This document shows positions 8,957 through 15,911 of a stretch of DNA of 34,980 nucleotides, piece by piece; the stretch's first letter is position 1; each line of letters starts with the position of its first letter. The DNA lies in IMG/VR virus record IMGVR_UViG_3300034524_000192, positions 1 through 34,980 of that record; one strand, written 5' to 3'. Under the pieces are notes generated by a model that was not told the origin of the DNA, ran no database searches, and was given only the letters and a program-made list of their open reading frames with translations. This DNA is from a virus. Made by a program: the position numbers and the translations under genes.

Positions 8957-9741
8957 TTGCCCATCCCCTCCTTAAATCTTCTGGCACTCTCAATTTTTTC
9001 AGCAGCTTTATCCACAATACTTGGATCGATTGTGTATATCTCTTCCCATCCATGCATTACATCTTTGGTCCATTGTCTTGCAGGCCAGGGATGAGTGCCG
9101 CATTTATAACCGTTAGGCCAATTGTATATAGGCGGAACAGGCAATTTGTGATAATGGATATATGCAAGTATGCACTCATGCTTCCAGTTTGCTAAAGGAC
9201 TGTACCTGGTTACCCCTTTCCCATCAATGTAAATATTACCGCCTCTGCCCACATAATTTCCGTCAGCTCTGCGCCTTCCGAGGATGAGTATATCAAGCCC
9301 ATGCTCTTTGTAATACTTCCTTTGCGCTGCATGCTGCACGATTGAAAACCACCTTGCGGCCTTTGAGCTGTCCTGAGGGAATAACATATCCTGATGCTTG
9401 GCTAACCAGTCCAGATCTTGTCCTGTGTTGATAATTTCAAGCTTATCCGGTTTGTTCTTTTCTATCCAATCTAAAAAAGCAGGATATTCAAGATTGCATA
9501 CCCCAAGCATGCAATCCTTAATTCCTGCCATCTCACATATATGACTGAGGACTAAGCTGTCCTTTCCAGCACTCCATGCATAAGCTGCTTTTTTGCCGCC
9601 AACGGTTTTCTTTATTTCGTCAATAGTAATGGCCGTCAGGAGTTCCAGTTCTTCCTTTGTCACATATTCTTCAATATGTTCCATGGCCCGGATCCAGTCA
9701 TCATTACTTATATTTTGTTTTTTGCCAAGAACCGTTTTCAT
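8953..9741 (-). CDS. Second PP-loop (PAPS-reductase-fold) enzyme
   Basis: The protein has 262 residues. The PP-loop is SAGKDS at 57-62, preceded by a helical N-terminal domain. Other family features are LILGRRRADGN, where the substrate-binding arginines usually lie, and YSPLANWKHECILAYIHYH, equivalent to the W-x-x-x-D-V/I helix of PAPS reductases. It is only remotely like the DUF3440-type enzyme of the same operon, so the two are not a recent duplication. A CGTHPW segment near residue 215 offers a single candidate catalytic cysteine. It probably adenylates or transfers a sulfur-type group on an unknown substrate. The ATG overlaps the symporter stop (ATGA). Confidence 0.82.
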   Translation of the reverse strand: MKTVLGKKQNISNDDWIRAMEHIEEYVTKEELELLTAITIDEIKKTVGGKKAAYAWSAGKDSLVLSHICEMAGIKDCMLGVCNLEYPAFLDWIEKNKPDKLEIINTGQDLDWLAKHQDMLFPQDSSKAARWFSIVQHAAQRKYYKEHGLDILILGRRRADGNYVGRGGNIYIDGKGVTRYSPLANWKHECILAYIHYHKLPVPPIYNWPNGYKCGTHPWPARQWTKDVMHGWEEIYTIDPSIVDKAAEKIESARRFKEGMGK

Positions 9742-11117
9742 GCTTTGTGCACCTCCCTTTGGGTCATCAGGAAGGCAATTATTCCCGCTGTCAGCACCGT
9801 TGTTAAACTCCCAATGGTTTTATATAGTGACAGGTTATAAATAGTGCCGTAGGCAAACACAGGAAGCCCCAGAAGCAATGCAGTTATTACTCCTGTATAA
9901 ACTCCTTTTGCTGAAAGCTTAATATTCTTCAATGTCATTACAGTCGGCAACAGTGTGGATGCTCTTACAGTTCCGTATATCAGAAATAGATGAATAATGC
10001 TTAATCCCGGAATATTTGCTATGCCTATCCCAAAGACAAGCAGTAATATCATAGCACCTTTTGAAATTTTTAAGCTCTCATCCTTAACAACATCTGTTGT
10101 AAGGGAAGCGGCGGCACAAAGATTGCTGTCTACAGTAGAAATCAACCCGGATATAACCATGAACAGGAACGGTAACATAACCCACTTAGGGAAAAGTTGT
10201 GTAATCAATTCAAAATTAACTACACCTTTATCAGCTGCAACAAATCCTGAGCCGGCTGCAATAAATCCGAGTATTCCCATAGAAAGCGGAACAATTGCAA
10301 ACAGTAAAGCTCCTATAAAAAATGCTTTCCCGATTTTGCTTTCTTTAATCGAAAAAGCCCTTTGCCAAAAGCATTGATCTCCAAATGGTCCAGCTATCAA
10401 GCCTATTGCAGTAGGCAAGCCAAAACCAAAGAAGACCTCTAGGCCTTTGGCATTGAATAATCCTGTATACTGTCCCGATACTCCGGACAATCCTTTTACC
10501 AGATAAGTTATTCCATCATCCATATTGATTGCCCAGGGCACAAATATCAGACATGCTGCCAATATAAGAACCATCTGAAGTGCATCCGTTATTACCGAAG
10601 CCTTTATACCGGAAAACTGTGAATATGAATATGCTATCACAGCCAGCATGATAGTAATTATGCTAAAAGGCAGATTTGTAATAGCACTTAGTATTTTACC
10701 GCCTGCAAGTAACTGCACTCCTGTAGATAGTATTGTTAATGTCGCAAGCTGAAACAAGTAGACATGCTTTACTTTTGTGGAGTTGTATCTCTCCTCCATA
10801 AATCCGGATAAGGTAATCCCTCTTGGCATCACCTTCCGAATTCTCTTTGCGAACGGGATAAATATTAATAAACAAGCTATATTAGGCATTAAAAACCAAA
10901 ATAATCCCGGTATCCCGTTCACATATGCTTTCTCTGCCGACACAAATAATGCCGGCGCCCATATCCAGGTTGCTGCTATGCTCATTGCAGAGCTTACAGT
11001 TCCCATGTTCCTGTTGCCGACATAAAACCCTTCAATGCTGTCCTCTCTTTTTGTCAAAATTACTGTTGCGCTCATCATCAATAGAAAATAGGTAAGTAGT
11101 ACAATAATCCCATACAT
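9738..11117 (-). CDS. Sodium:solute symporter family (SSS) transporter
   Basis: This 459-residue integral membrane protein has about 12-13 hydrophobic segments. SSS-family markers are SQFSGIKASVITDALQ at 165-180, GDQCFWQRAFS at 246-256 and ISGLISTVDSNLCAAASLT at 322-340, which corresponds to the LiStaDS sodium-site helix. These carriers move sugars, nucleosides, amino acids, vitamins or anions with Na+. The sequence does not tell me which. A TTG at 11126 sits directly against the ribosome binding site, so ATG at 11117, 10 nt from GGAGG, is preferred. It overlaps the next PP-loop gene and is clearly part of the operon. A transporter in a late phage operon is exceptional. The alternative is lysogenic-conversion cargo. 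Confidence 0.88.
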   Translation of the reverse strand: MYGIIVLLTYFLLMMSATVILTKREDSIEGFYVGNRNMGTVSSAMSIAATWIWAPALFVSAEKAYVNGIPGLFWFLMPNIACLLIFIPFAKRIRKVMPRGITLSGFMEERYNSTKVKHVYLFQLATLTILSTGVQLLAGGKILSAITNLPFSIITIMLAVIAYSYSQFSGIKASVITDALQMVLILAACLIFVPWAINMDDGITYLVKGLSGVSGQYTGLFNAKGLEVFFGFGLPTAIGLIAGPFGDQCFWQRAFSIKESKIGKAFFIGALLFAIVPLSMGILGFIAAGSGFVAADKGVVNFELITQLFPKWVMLPFLFMVISGLISTVDSNLCAAASLTTDVVKDESLKISKGAMILLLVFGIGIANIPGLSIIHLFLIYGTVRASTLLPTVMTLKNIKLSAKGVYTGVITALLLGLPVFAYGTIYNLSLYKTIGSLTTVLTAGIIAFLMTQREVHKA

Positions 11118-11122
11118 TTTTC

Positions 11123-11293
11123 TCAATCCTCCTTTTTCTTTGGGTTTTCTCCCCGATTATCCCCGGAAACTCTGCTAATTGGCGACTTAGCTTTGTTTTC
11201 GGAGCGGTAAAAACATTGAGGAAAGGAGCAGACCACAATGTTTCCACCGGGCGTTGTTTTCCAAACGCACTTTTTGCATTTTCCCTCCTTCAT
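11123..11293 (-). CDS. 56-residue CxxC small protein at the head of the symporter operon
   Basis: This short gene starts at ATG 11293 behind TTGGAGATGATTCT. The first 27 residues hold CKKC and, 12 residues later, CSFPQC, a spacing typical of a small zinc ribbon. The rest is a polar, basic tail ending PKKKED. The stop TGA ends 6 bp before the preferred symporter start, and the end of this frame contains the AGGAGG that serves the symporter. The two are therefore likely translated together. No family is recognised. It may be a metal-binding accessory peptide of the cassette. Confidence 0.7.
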   Translation of the reverse strand: MKEGKCKKCVWKTTPGGNIVVCSFPQCFYRSENKAKSPISRVSGDNRGENPKKKED

Positions 11294-11312
11294 AGAATCA
11301 TCTCCAATAAAA

Positions 11313-11342
11313 AAACCGCCACTCTTCCTTGAATGACGGTTT
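11313..11342 (-). terminator. Strong intrinsic terminator or leader attenuator
   Basis: In the - strand RNA a 12-bp stem, AAACCGUCAUUC with GAGUGGCGGUUU, closes a 6-nt loop AAGGAA and is followed by UUUUAUU. Three stem positions are U-G wobbles, which would be A-C mismatches in the + strand RNA, so the hairpin is specific to - strand transcripts. It lies downstream of a candidate promoter and just upstream of the small CxxC gene. It could therefore attenuate that operon as well as end early transcripts. Confidence 0.85.
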
Positions 11343-11376
11343 AAGGCGTTTTGCGATTATAGAATTTTACACCTAC

Positions 11377-11406
11377 ATCGTAGCATATGATAAACTGCCC
11401 AGTCAA
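11377..11406 (-). promoter_or_regulatory. Candidate promoter for the cassette/packaging operon
   Basis: TTGACT at 11401-11406 is followed after 18 bp by TACGAT at 11377-11382, read on the - strand, with a predicted start near 11370. It lies immediately after the late-type regulator gene and about 27 nt before the terminator hairpin. The -35 element is good and the -10 is moderate. It is inferred to fire late gene transcription, possibly under the neighbouring regulator. Confidence 0.5.
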
Positions 11407-11429
11407 TGCCCTCTTTTTGCCTTCGGTTT

Positions 11430-11987
11430 TCAATCCTTCTTTAATCCATCAATGCCAAATATAAGTGCCGATAACCTCTCACATGCAGCATCTACATCTT
11501 TGTATACTGTTCGTTCATCTATCCCTTCCATAGTTGCAATTTCTCTTACTGTCATAGGTTGCTCCGATATGTAGAGATTATCTATAACCCGATAACGCCT
11601 GCTGTCCTCTGGTTTAGTAGATTTCATGCAATAAGCCTCATACAATGCAAGCATGTCTATTACATGGGTCATGATAATTTTAGTCCTGGCCACACTCTTT
11701 TTGATGCTTTCAACGAACAATTCGCTGTCATTTGAGTATTCCCACATCATATCTAAGATATCTATAGCATTCTCATCCAACTGAGAAACTTCAAATACTG
11801 CATTTTCAGTGTGCTCTTTAAACATACGGAAATTCCTCAGTAATAGCTTCGTGTTTCTAAGTCTTCGGTCATGCCGGGACTTATGGGCCTTTTTCTTTTC
11901 CTTTTCCAATGCCTCAAGTGCGGCCTTGGCTCCTGCTTCAGCTGCCAACTTAATGATTTCAGCTTGTGCCAATGTACTTTTCCCCAT
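11430..11987 (-). CDS. Late-gene regulator, RinA/ArpU or sigma-70 region 4-like
   Basis: The protein has 185 residues. It begins with a basic helical region (KEKKKAHKSRHDRRLRNTK), has a central helical segment, and ends in a region-4-like helix-turn-helix: RYRVIDNLYISEQPMTVREI, then EGIDERTVYKDVDAACERLS. This layout is typical of phage regulators placed immediately before the terminase operon that switch on late genes. The ATG at 11987 has a good AAGGAGG with 10-nt spacing; an extension to 12029 lacks one. The candidate late promoter and hairpin leader lie just downstream, consistent with control of the following operon. I cannot tell RinA-type from ArpU-type by eye. Confidence 0.75.
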   Translation of the reverse strand: MGKSTLAQAEIIKLAAEAGAKAALEALEKEKKKAHKSRHDRRLRNTKLLLRNFRMFKEHTENAVFEVSQLDENAIDILDMMWEYSNDSELFVESIKKSVARTKIIMTHVIDMLALYEAYCMKSTKPEDSRRYRVIDNLYISEQPMTVREIATMEGIDERTVYKDVDAACERLSALIFGIDGLKKD

Positions 11988-12012
11988 AGCTTGCGCCCCT
12001 CCTTGTATTGTA

Positions 12013-12041
12013 TTGATAATAAATACCATTTCTTATATAAT
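12013..12041 (+). promoter_or_regulatory. Strong sigma-A-like promoter on the + strand
   Basis: TTGATA at 12013-12018 and TATAAT at 12036-12041 are separated by exactly 17 bp, a near-consensus promoter pointing away from the surrounding - strand genes. The predicted start is near 12048, and a terminator follows within about 40 nt. No + strand reading frame follows. Confidence 0.5.
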
Positions 12042-12047
12042 GGTATT
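12022..12047. promoter_or_regulatory. Operator-like palindrome over the + strand promoter
   Basis: AATACCATT at 12022-12030 is repeated inverted as AATGGTATT at 12039-12047, with 8 bp between. The palindrome covers the spacer, -10 and start of the + strand promoter and lies upstream of the late regulator gene. It is a plausible binding site for a dimeric regulator. Confidence 0.45.
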
Positions 12048-12057
12048 AGGGTATTGT

Positions 12058-12084
12058 GGGGGAGCGAAAGCTCTCTCTTTTTTT
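12058..12084 (+). terminator. Intrinsic terminator on the + strand
   Basis: GGGGGAGC, a GAAA tetraloop and GCTCTCTC form an 8-bp stem followed by seven T residues. Two of the pairs are G-U only in + strand RNA, so the structure is strand-specific. It ends the short unit begun by the + promoter at 12013-12041. Confidence 0.65.
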
Positions 12085-12086
12085 AT

Positions 12087-12218
12087 CTATCTTCCAGTCC
12101 TTGTCCTCCAACTATTATCAGTCTTTGGGTAATCAGGAAAAAACCAAGCCCAAATAAAAAATCCCAAAATTATAATTAAAAATATTAAAAATATCACTAT
12201 TGCAGTAACAGGATTCAT
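12087..12218 (-). CDS. 43-residue single-pass membrane protein
   Basis: This short gene starts with an ATG behind GAGGAGGCAATGAGAC; the ribosome binding site overlaps the end of the YopX-like gene. Residues 4-28 are a long hydrophobic helix (AIVIFLIFLIIILGFFIWAW), followed by a short polar tail, DYPKTDNSWRTRTGR. It has no recognised family. Such micro-membrane proteins are common in clostridial phages, and its role is unknown. Confidence 0.65.
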   Translation of the reverse strand: MNPVTAIVIFLIFLIIILGFFIWAWFFPDYPKTDNSWRTRTGR

Positions 12219-12221
12219 GTC

Positions 12222-12635
12222 TCATTGCCTCCTCATTTTTTTGTGAAATATTTTACTGTTCCATTTAAGATCACTTATTTTTTTTAATAATTCTGGAGTT
12301 TCGAATACATTGCCTATTACTTCCCCTTCTCTGATAAAATCTTCAAAAAATATTAGCACTTCTAATGGTCCTACTTCATGATTTTCATACCATATAGGAA
12401 GACCATCTTCACTATCTGGATTACGATACTTTACCCTTATAATATCTCTCTCGTACACATCATTACCTTTTTTATCCTCTATACCAGTAAATTGTACTAT
12501 TTCAAAATCCTCTCCAGATGACAATTCAAAGGTTGTAGCTGTTTTCCATATTACTAACTGACATAGTAAAGATTTATCATTCTCAACCCACTTTTTATTC
12601 TTTTTATCCCACACTTTAAATTTCAATTTTCTCAT
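12222..12635 (-). CDS. YopX family phage protein
   Basis: The protein has 137 residues. It has the YopX-family layout: an N-terminal LKFKVWDKKNKKWV strand pair, then the hallmark QFTGIEDKKGNDVYERDI, an RVKYRN strand, and a C-terminal EVIGNVFETPELL. The family is widespread in Firmicute phages and conjugative elements, but its biochemical role is not established. The start ATG follows GAGGTGATATGACAT. It sits in a run of small early or middle genes between the ASCH protein and the late regulator. Confidence 0.85.
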   Translation of the reverse strand: MRKLKFKVWDKKNKKWVENDKSLLCQLVIWKTATTFELSSGEDFEIVQFTGIEDKKGNDVYERDIIRVKYRNPDSEDGLPIWYENHEVGPLEVLIFFEDFIREGEVIGNVFETPELLKKISDLKWNSKIFHKKMRRQ

Positions 12636-12643
12636 ATGTCATA

Positions 12644-12829
12644 TCACCTCACTGAGACTATATTCTTAAAAACTATTGCTATTATCTTAATAGTTAATAA
12701 TGAAAGATAAACTTTTCCTACAAAAGCTATTGCTTCGAGTATAAATATTACACATCTCCAAACGATAGGGTTTTTATCTGCGCTTCTCTGAAGCTTATTG
12801 ATGTTCTTATCAAAAATCCTAATTATCAT
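12644..12829 (-). CDS. 61-residue membrane protein, unknown
   Basis: The ATG overlaps the stop of the ASCH gene by 4 bp (ATGA), which supports it as real. Residues 1-25 are polar and basic. Residues 26-57 hold one or two hydrophobic helices (CVIFILEAIAFVGKVYLSLL and IKIIAIVFKNIV). No family is recognised. Confidence 0.6.
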   Translation of the reverse strand: MIIRIFDKNINKLQRSADKNPIVWRCVIFILEAIAFVGKVYLSLLTIKIIAIVFKNIVSVR

Positions 12830-13446
12830 ATATTATTCACCCTCTCAAACTCAATTACCCATACCCATGGGTTAACATCCCATGCATAGCCACGCTTGGC
12901 ATTTATGCTGTCCCATAATTCTTTAAATACTGTTGTGCAGACTTTTTCAAGGGTCTTTTCTCCATTATGATTAATCCCCCATTGATGCTTTACGCCTTCA
13001 GCAATAGCATCCGTTTCCGAGATATCCTGTAACTTCTCGGCCCTAATAGCTTTTACCATCAGGAATATTCTTGCGGCTTTATGTGGCATATGTATAGATG
13101 GCCGTTTAACCCAGTTACCTACTTTTGGTTCTTCATCTGTAGCCGCATACTTAAATTCAGAACCCCAATAGAACGTTTCTTCAGATTCAGGATAACGATA
13201 TAACCTTTGCCAAACAGTTTCCCTAACCCAGAGAATATCTCCAGGTTGATAAGGTGCATTGTTATACATTGAATGGCAGGGCATCGGCGTAACCCTTTTT
13301 ATATTGTCACACCATCCTGCTCCATGCCATTGCCAAAAACCATTGTTCAAAACAGGTTGCGGCTTCATAATTCTTCTCGTTTGAGTCTTTCTCCCATCAA
13401 TGATTGCCTGTATCATTTGAGTAGAAAATAATATCGGTTTCTCCAT
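12826..13446 (-). CDS. ASCH-domain-like phage protein
   Basis: The protein has 206 residues and begins MEKPILFSTQMIQAIIDGRK followed by TQTRRIMKPQP, the signature opening of phage ASCH-like proteins. It continues with YQPGDILWVRETV, a WGSEFKYAATDE loop, and the ending WDVNPWVWVIEFERV. ASCH domains have a PUA-like beta-barrel and are thought to bind RNA or modified nucleotides. The start ATG is behind AGGAGGGTGTTTAA. It overlaps the next small membrane gene. A nuclease or RNA-processing role is possible but not shown. Confidence 0.8.
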   Translation of the reverse strand: MEKPILFSTQMIQAIIDGRKTQTRRIMKPQPVLNNGFWQWHGAGWCDNIKRVTPMPCHSMYNNAPYQPGDILWVRETVWQRLYRYPESEETFYWGSEFKYAATDEEPKVGNWVKRPSIHMPHKAARIFLMVKAIRAEKLQDISETDAIAEGVKHQWGINHNGEKTLEKVCTTVFKELWDSINAKRGYAWDVNPWVWVIEFERVNNI

Positions 13447-13635
13447 TTAAACACCCTCCTTTTTACTCCGTTTCCCTCCCACTATCACTTGGCACCAACC
13501 ATATCTTGTTTTAACTAATTCATAAACTTGCCCACATTTGCATTTATAAAGCTCTCGTTTTTTGGGTGCATAATACCATTCATTGCCGCATATTTTGCAA
13601 ATGAAATGTGTCGGTATATCTTTGGCCATCATCAA
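13447..13635 (-). CDS. Small zinc-ribbon protein
   Basis: A protein of up to 62 residues with CKICGNEW and, about 20 residues later, CKCG, giving four cysteines of a zinc ribbon. It ends in a basic tail (GGKRSKKEGV). The start overlaps the dnaN stop; TTG at 13635 and ATG at 13632 or 13629 are all possible. The end carries the ribosome binding site for the ASCH gene. Function unknown; it may bind nucleic acid or a partner. Confidence 0.65.
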   Translation of the reverse strand: MMMAKDIPTHFICKICGNEWYYAPKKRELYKCKCGQVYELVKTRYGWCQVIVGGKRSKKEGV

Positions 13636-14684
13636 TTCAACCTCACCGGCAGAACCAGTGCCGACTGCTCACCATCATCAACAATCATTGGATTAACGGA
13701 GGACCCGAAAGACAGCTCCACATTCTCACAGTCAAAAGATTTCAGGCATTCTATGATATAAGTTCCATTAAATCCAATGGTAATAGGCTTATCTACAGGA
13801 GCTTCAAGCTTTATCTGTTCCGAATATTCAGATATAGCAGAGTTTAAAGTAATATTTAATGTTTCATCTTCAAACTGCAGCTTCACAACCCCTCTGTTCT
13901 TTTCATCCATGCATATCATACAGCGCCTTAAACCTTCTATAAAGGCCATACGATTTATTATCGCTGAGTTGTCCTGTTTGGTGAACATCCTTTTATATTC
14001 GATATATGAGCCATCCAGCAGCCTTGTATATACGGTGTATTCATCCGTTTTGAATATTGCACTTTTAATACCATACGATATTTCTATGTCTCCCTGAAGG
14101 CCAATGCTCAATAGTTTTTGAATAGCCATCTTTGGTATTACAAAAGTAAAGTCTTTATTATAGGGCATCTTATACCAGGCTATTCTATATCCGTCACAAC
14201 CTATAATATTGAGATTGCCTCCTGAAGAATCGAAGTATATACCGGTCATAATAGTTCTTGTATTGTTAGCATCAACTGCATAGATAACAGATTTAACTGC
14301 TCTTTCAAAGTTAACACTGCTGATACTGCAAACATTAACATCTGATATGAGAGTATTTACTTCCGGAAAAACCTCCGGATCGAAACTCTGAAACTTGTTC
14401 TTTATATTTTGTGCTTTAATTGTAATTGAATGATTATCCTCCGGAATAATCTCTATAGAGCCATCAGGCAGGCTATCAATTAGTTCAATCGCTCTGGCCG
14501 GAATAATGAATACTTCATCTGTATTTACATCCAACGGAGTTTTTACTCCCATTTCAAGGTTTGTAGCTGACAGGCTATTCTCTTTAAACAACACTCCTTG
14601 GATGGCATTTTCCTGTAATTTGCTCGGAAGCACCATTTTCAACTTTGCTAATTTGGGTGCTATGACAGATTTTTCAATAATCAT
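13632..14684 (-). CDS. dnaN: Phage-encoded DNA polymerase III beta sliding clamp
   Basis: The protein has 350 residues, slightly shorter than bacterial DnaN at about 366. It shows the three-domain clamp pattern. Domain 1 has IQGVLFKENSLSATNLEMGV. Domain 2 has TIMTGIYFDSSGGNLNIIGC followed by DGYRIAWYKM, the strongly conserved TDGYRLA-type strand. Domain 3 ends IVDDGEQSALVLPVRLN, matching the MPVRL C-terminus that lines the peptide-binding pocket. It would form a ring that tethers polymerases and repair proteins to DNA. The start ATG overlaps the upstream stop (TAATG). A private clamp suggests that phage replication recruits its own partners. Confidence 0.92.
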   Translation of the reverse strand: MIIEKSVIAPKLAKLKMVLPSKLQENAIQGVLFKENSLSATNLEMGVKTPLDVNTDEVFIIPARAIELIDSLPDGSIEIIPEDNHSITIKAQNIKNKFQSFDPEVFPEVNTLISDVNVCSISSVNFERAVKSVIYAVDANNTRTIMTGIYFDSSGGNLNIIGCDGYRIAWYKMPYNKDFTFVIPKMAIQKLLSIGLQGDIEISYGIKSAIFKTDEYTVYTRLLDGSYIEYKRMFTKQDNSAIINRMAFIEGLRRCMICMDEKNRGVVKLQFEDETLNITLNSAISEYSEQIKLEAPVDKPITIGFNGTYIIECLKSFDCENVELSFGSSVNPMIVDDGEQSALVLPVRLN

Positions 14685-15361
14685 TATCTCACCTCTCCAT
14701 TCACAACTTTACTTGCTCTATTTATTGATATAACATTCTCAGCAGTTTCAAATATATTAATCTGCTGCCCAGCTTTCCGAAGCTCATTCCAGCCTGGGAA
14801 CTCATCATCAAGAAGATTGATAATAGAGGATTTTGTTTCTGCCCAATTTTTACCGAGTGTAGCCACCATATTATCCCAATCCTCAACATCATGAGGTTTA
14901 ATATCTCCGTCCGTATCTATGTGCCTGAGCTCATGATAAACCGTTGCAATAACCTGTTCCTTGCTCATCTTCTCCATAAAAAAGCTTTTGAGTTCCATAA
15001 TATAGTGATAACCCCATGTTTCCATCAACCATTGATTTGCTTTACATATCCTTGCTATCCATGTTTTCTTTGTGGAACCTTTTCCAGGTGACCAAGCAGT
15101 GTTTTCAAGAAACAGGATCCGCTGCGGGTGAATATGTTTAATTTCATCGAATTTATCAACGAGTTTCTGTGCTATAGGCCTGAAATAGTAATTCTTGATC
15201 CAATGCTTATCTCCGAACCTTCCATTATCAACCATCCCAATTCTGTGTATCTGACCACCGTCAGTGTTTTGTGTAAACTGTAGCTGGAAGTCACCATCAA
15301 TTTCTCTATCAAGTATAACTTCGCCGGTATATAGGTTTAATATTTTTATAATTTTACTCAT
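14684..15361 (-). CDS. Putative phage metallopeptidase
   Basis: The protein has 225 residues. A zinc-binding HELRH at 143-147, followed by DTDGDIKPHD with a third histidine at 157, matches the putative phage metallopeptidase family found in Firmicute phages. The N-terminal half is unassigned. Near the C-terminus, QINIF at 200-204 weakly resembles a sliding clamp-binding pentapeptide, and the clamp gene is next in the operon. The start ATG overlaps the recU stop (ATGA). Its substrate is unknown; a SprT-like role at DNA-protein crosslinks is only a guess. Confidence 0.75.
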   Translation of the reverse strand: MSKIIKILNLYTGEVILDREIDGDFQLQFTQNTDGGQIHRIGMVDNGRFGDKHWIKNYYFRPIAQKLVDKFDEIKHIHPQRILFLENTAWSPGKGSTKKTWIARICKANQWLMETWGYHYIMELKSFFMEKMSKEQVIATVYHELRHIDTDGDIKPHDVEDWDNMVATLGKNWAETKSSIINLLDDEFPGWNELRKAGQQINIFETAENVISINRASKVVNGEVR

Positions 15362-15906
15362 TTCAATACCTCCAATCCCGCCAGATAATCCAGAATAATC
15401 CCATCTCTGGAGCTTATCTCAATCATGTCCTCTACTGCAATGTAATTGCAGTTTCTCTTTCCCTTGTTTTTCTGCCAATAATCCCAACTATCTATCACCT
15501 TATTGCCTGGTATAAGATACCTTTTGTTAAAAATCTTCATATAGCACAAAATAAATGAAATTTCTCCTATGTCCAAAGCTTCCCGTATATAGTCTATTTG
15601 ATGAGGCTCAATATACTTAAGAGGCAGCCCTCTTTTGTCTTCTGATTCCTTGCAATCAAATGATATTGATATCCCATTTTTAACAGTTCCCCGAAAGTCT
15701 AATGTACTCTTTCCTTCTGGGAATGCTGATACGATCTGGTTGCCTCTCCTAACTACTTTCCATGGAGTGCTTATTTTTTGTACTAAGGCTATGCCCCTAC
15801 GTCTATAAGCCTCATTTGCATATATAACCTCTTGCTCAAATGCTTGACCGAGGTTCCCCATATATCTTTTATGCTTTTTTTGGCTTGTAGCAGTATTTAC
15901 CCTCAA
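15358..15906 (-). CDS. recU: RecU-type Holliday junction resolvase
   Basis: The protein has 182 residues. The RecU pattern is present: an N-terminal region with MGNLGQAFEQEV and a middle segment PEGKSTLDFRGTVKNGISIS with the first catalytic acidic residue. FDCKES then supplies the acid-x-lysine metal site, and a later HQIDYIREALDIGEISFILC completes the fold. RecU cuts four-way junctions made during recombination. The start is TTG at 15906 behind AAAAGGGGGTAGAAAAG, which overlaps the end of the HNH gene. A phage copy fits with the SbcDC fusion and putative annealing protein as a recombination-dependent replication set. Confidence 0.88.
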   Translation of the reverse strand: MRVNTATSQKKHKRYMGNLGQAFEQEVIYANEAYRRRGIALVQKISTPWKVVRRGNQIVSAFPEGKSTLDFRGTVKNGISISFDCKESEDKRGLPLKYIEPHQIDYIREALDIGEISFILCYMKIFNKRYLIPGNKVIDSWDYWQKNKGKRNCNYIAVEDMIEISSRDGIILDYLAGLEVLK

Positions 15907-15911
15907 CTTTT

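Noticed and set aside
7206-9741. Cysteine/sulfate assimilation role for the two PAPS-reductase-fold genes
   Set aside because: The catalytic cysteine ending of CysH and the other sulfate-assimilation genes are absent, and the partners are ParB-like proteins.
11032-11247. 71-codon - strand frame overlapping the symporter start
   Set aside because: It conflicts with the symporter coding frame and with the better-supported 56-residue CxxC gene, and lacks a ribosome binding site.
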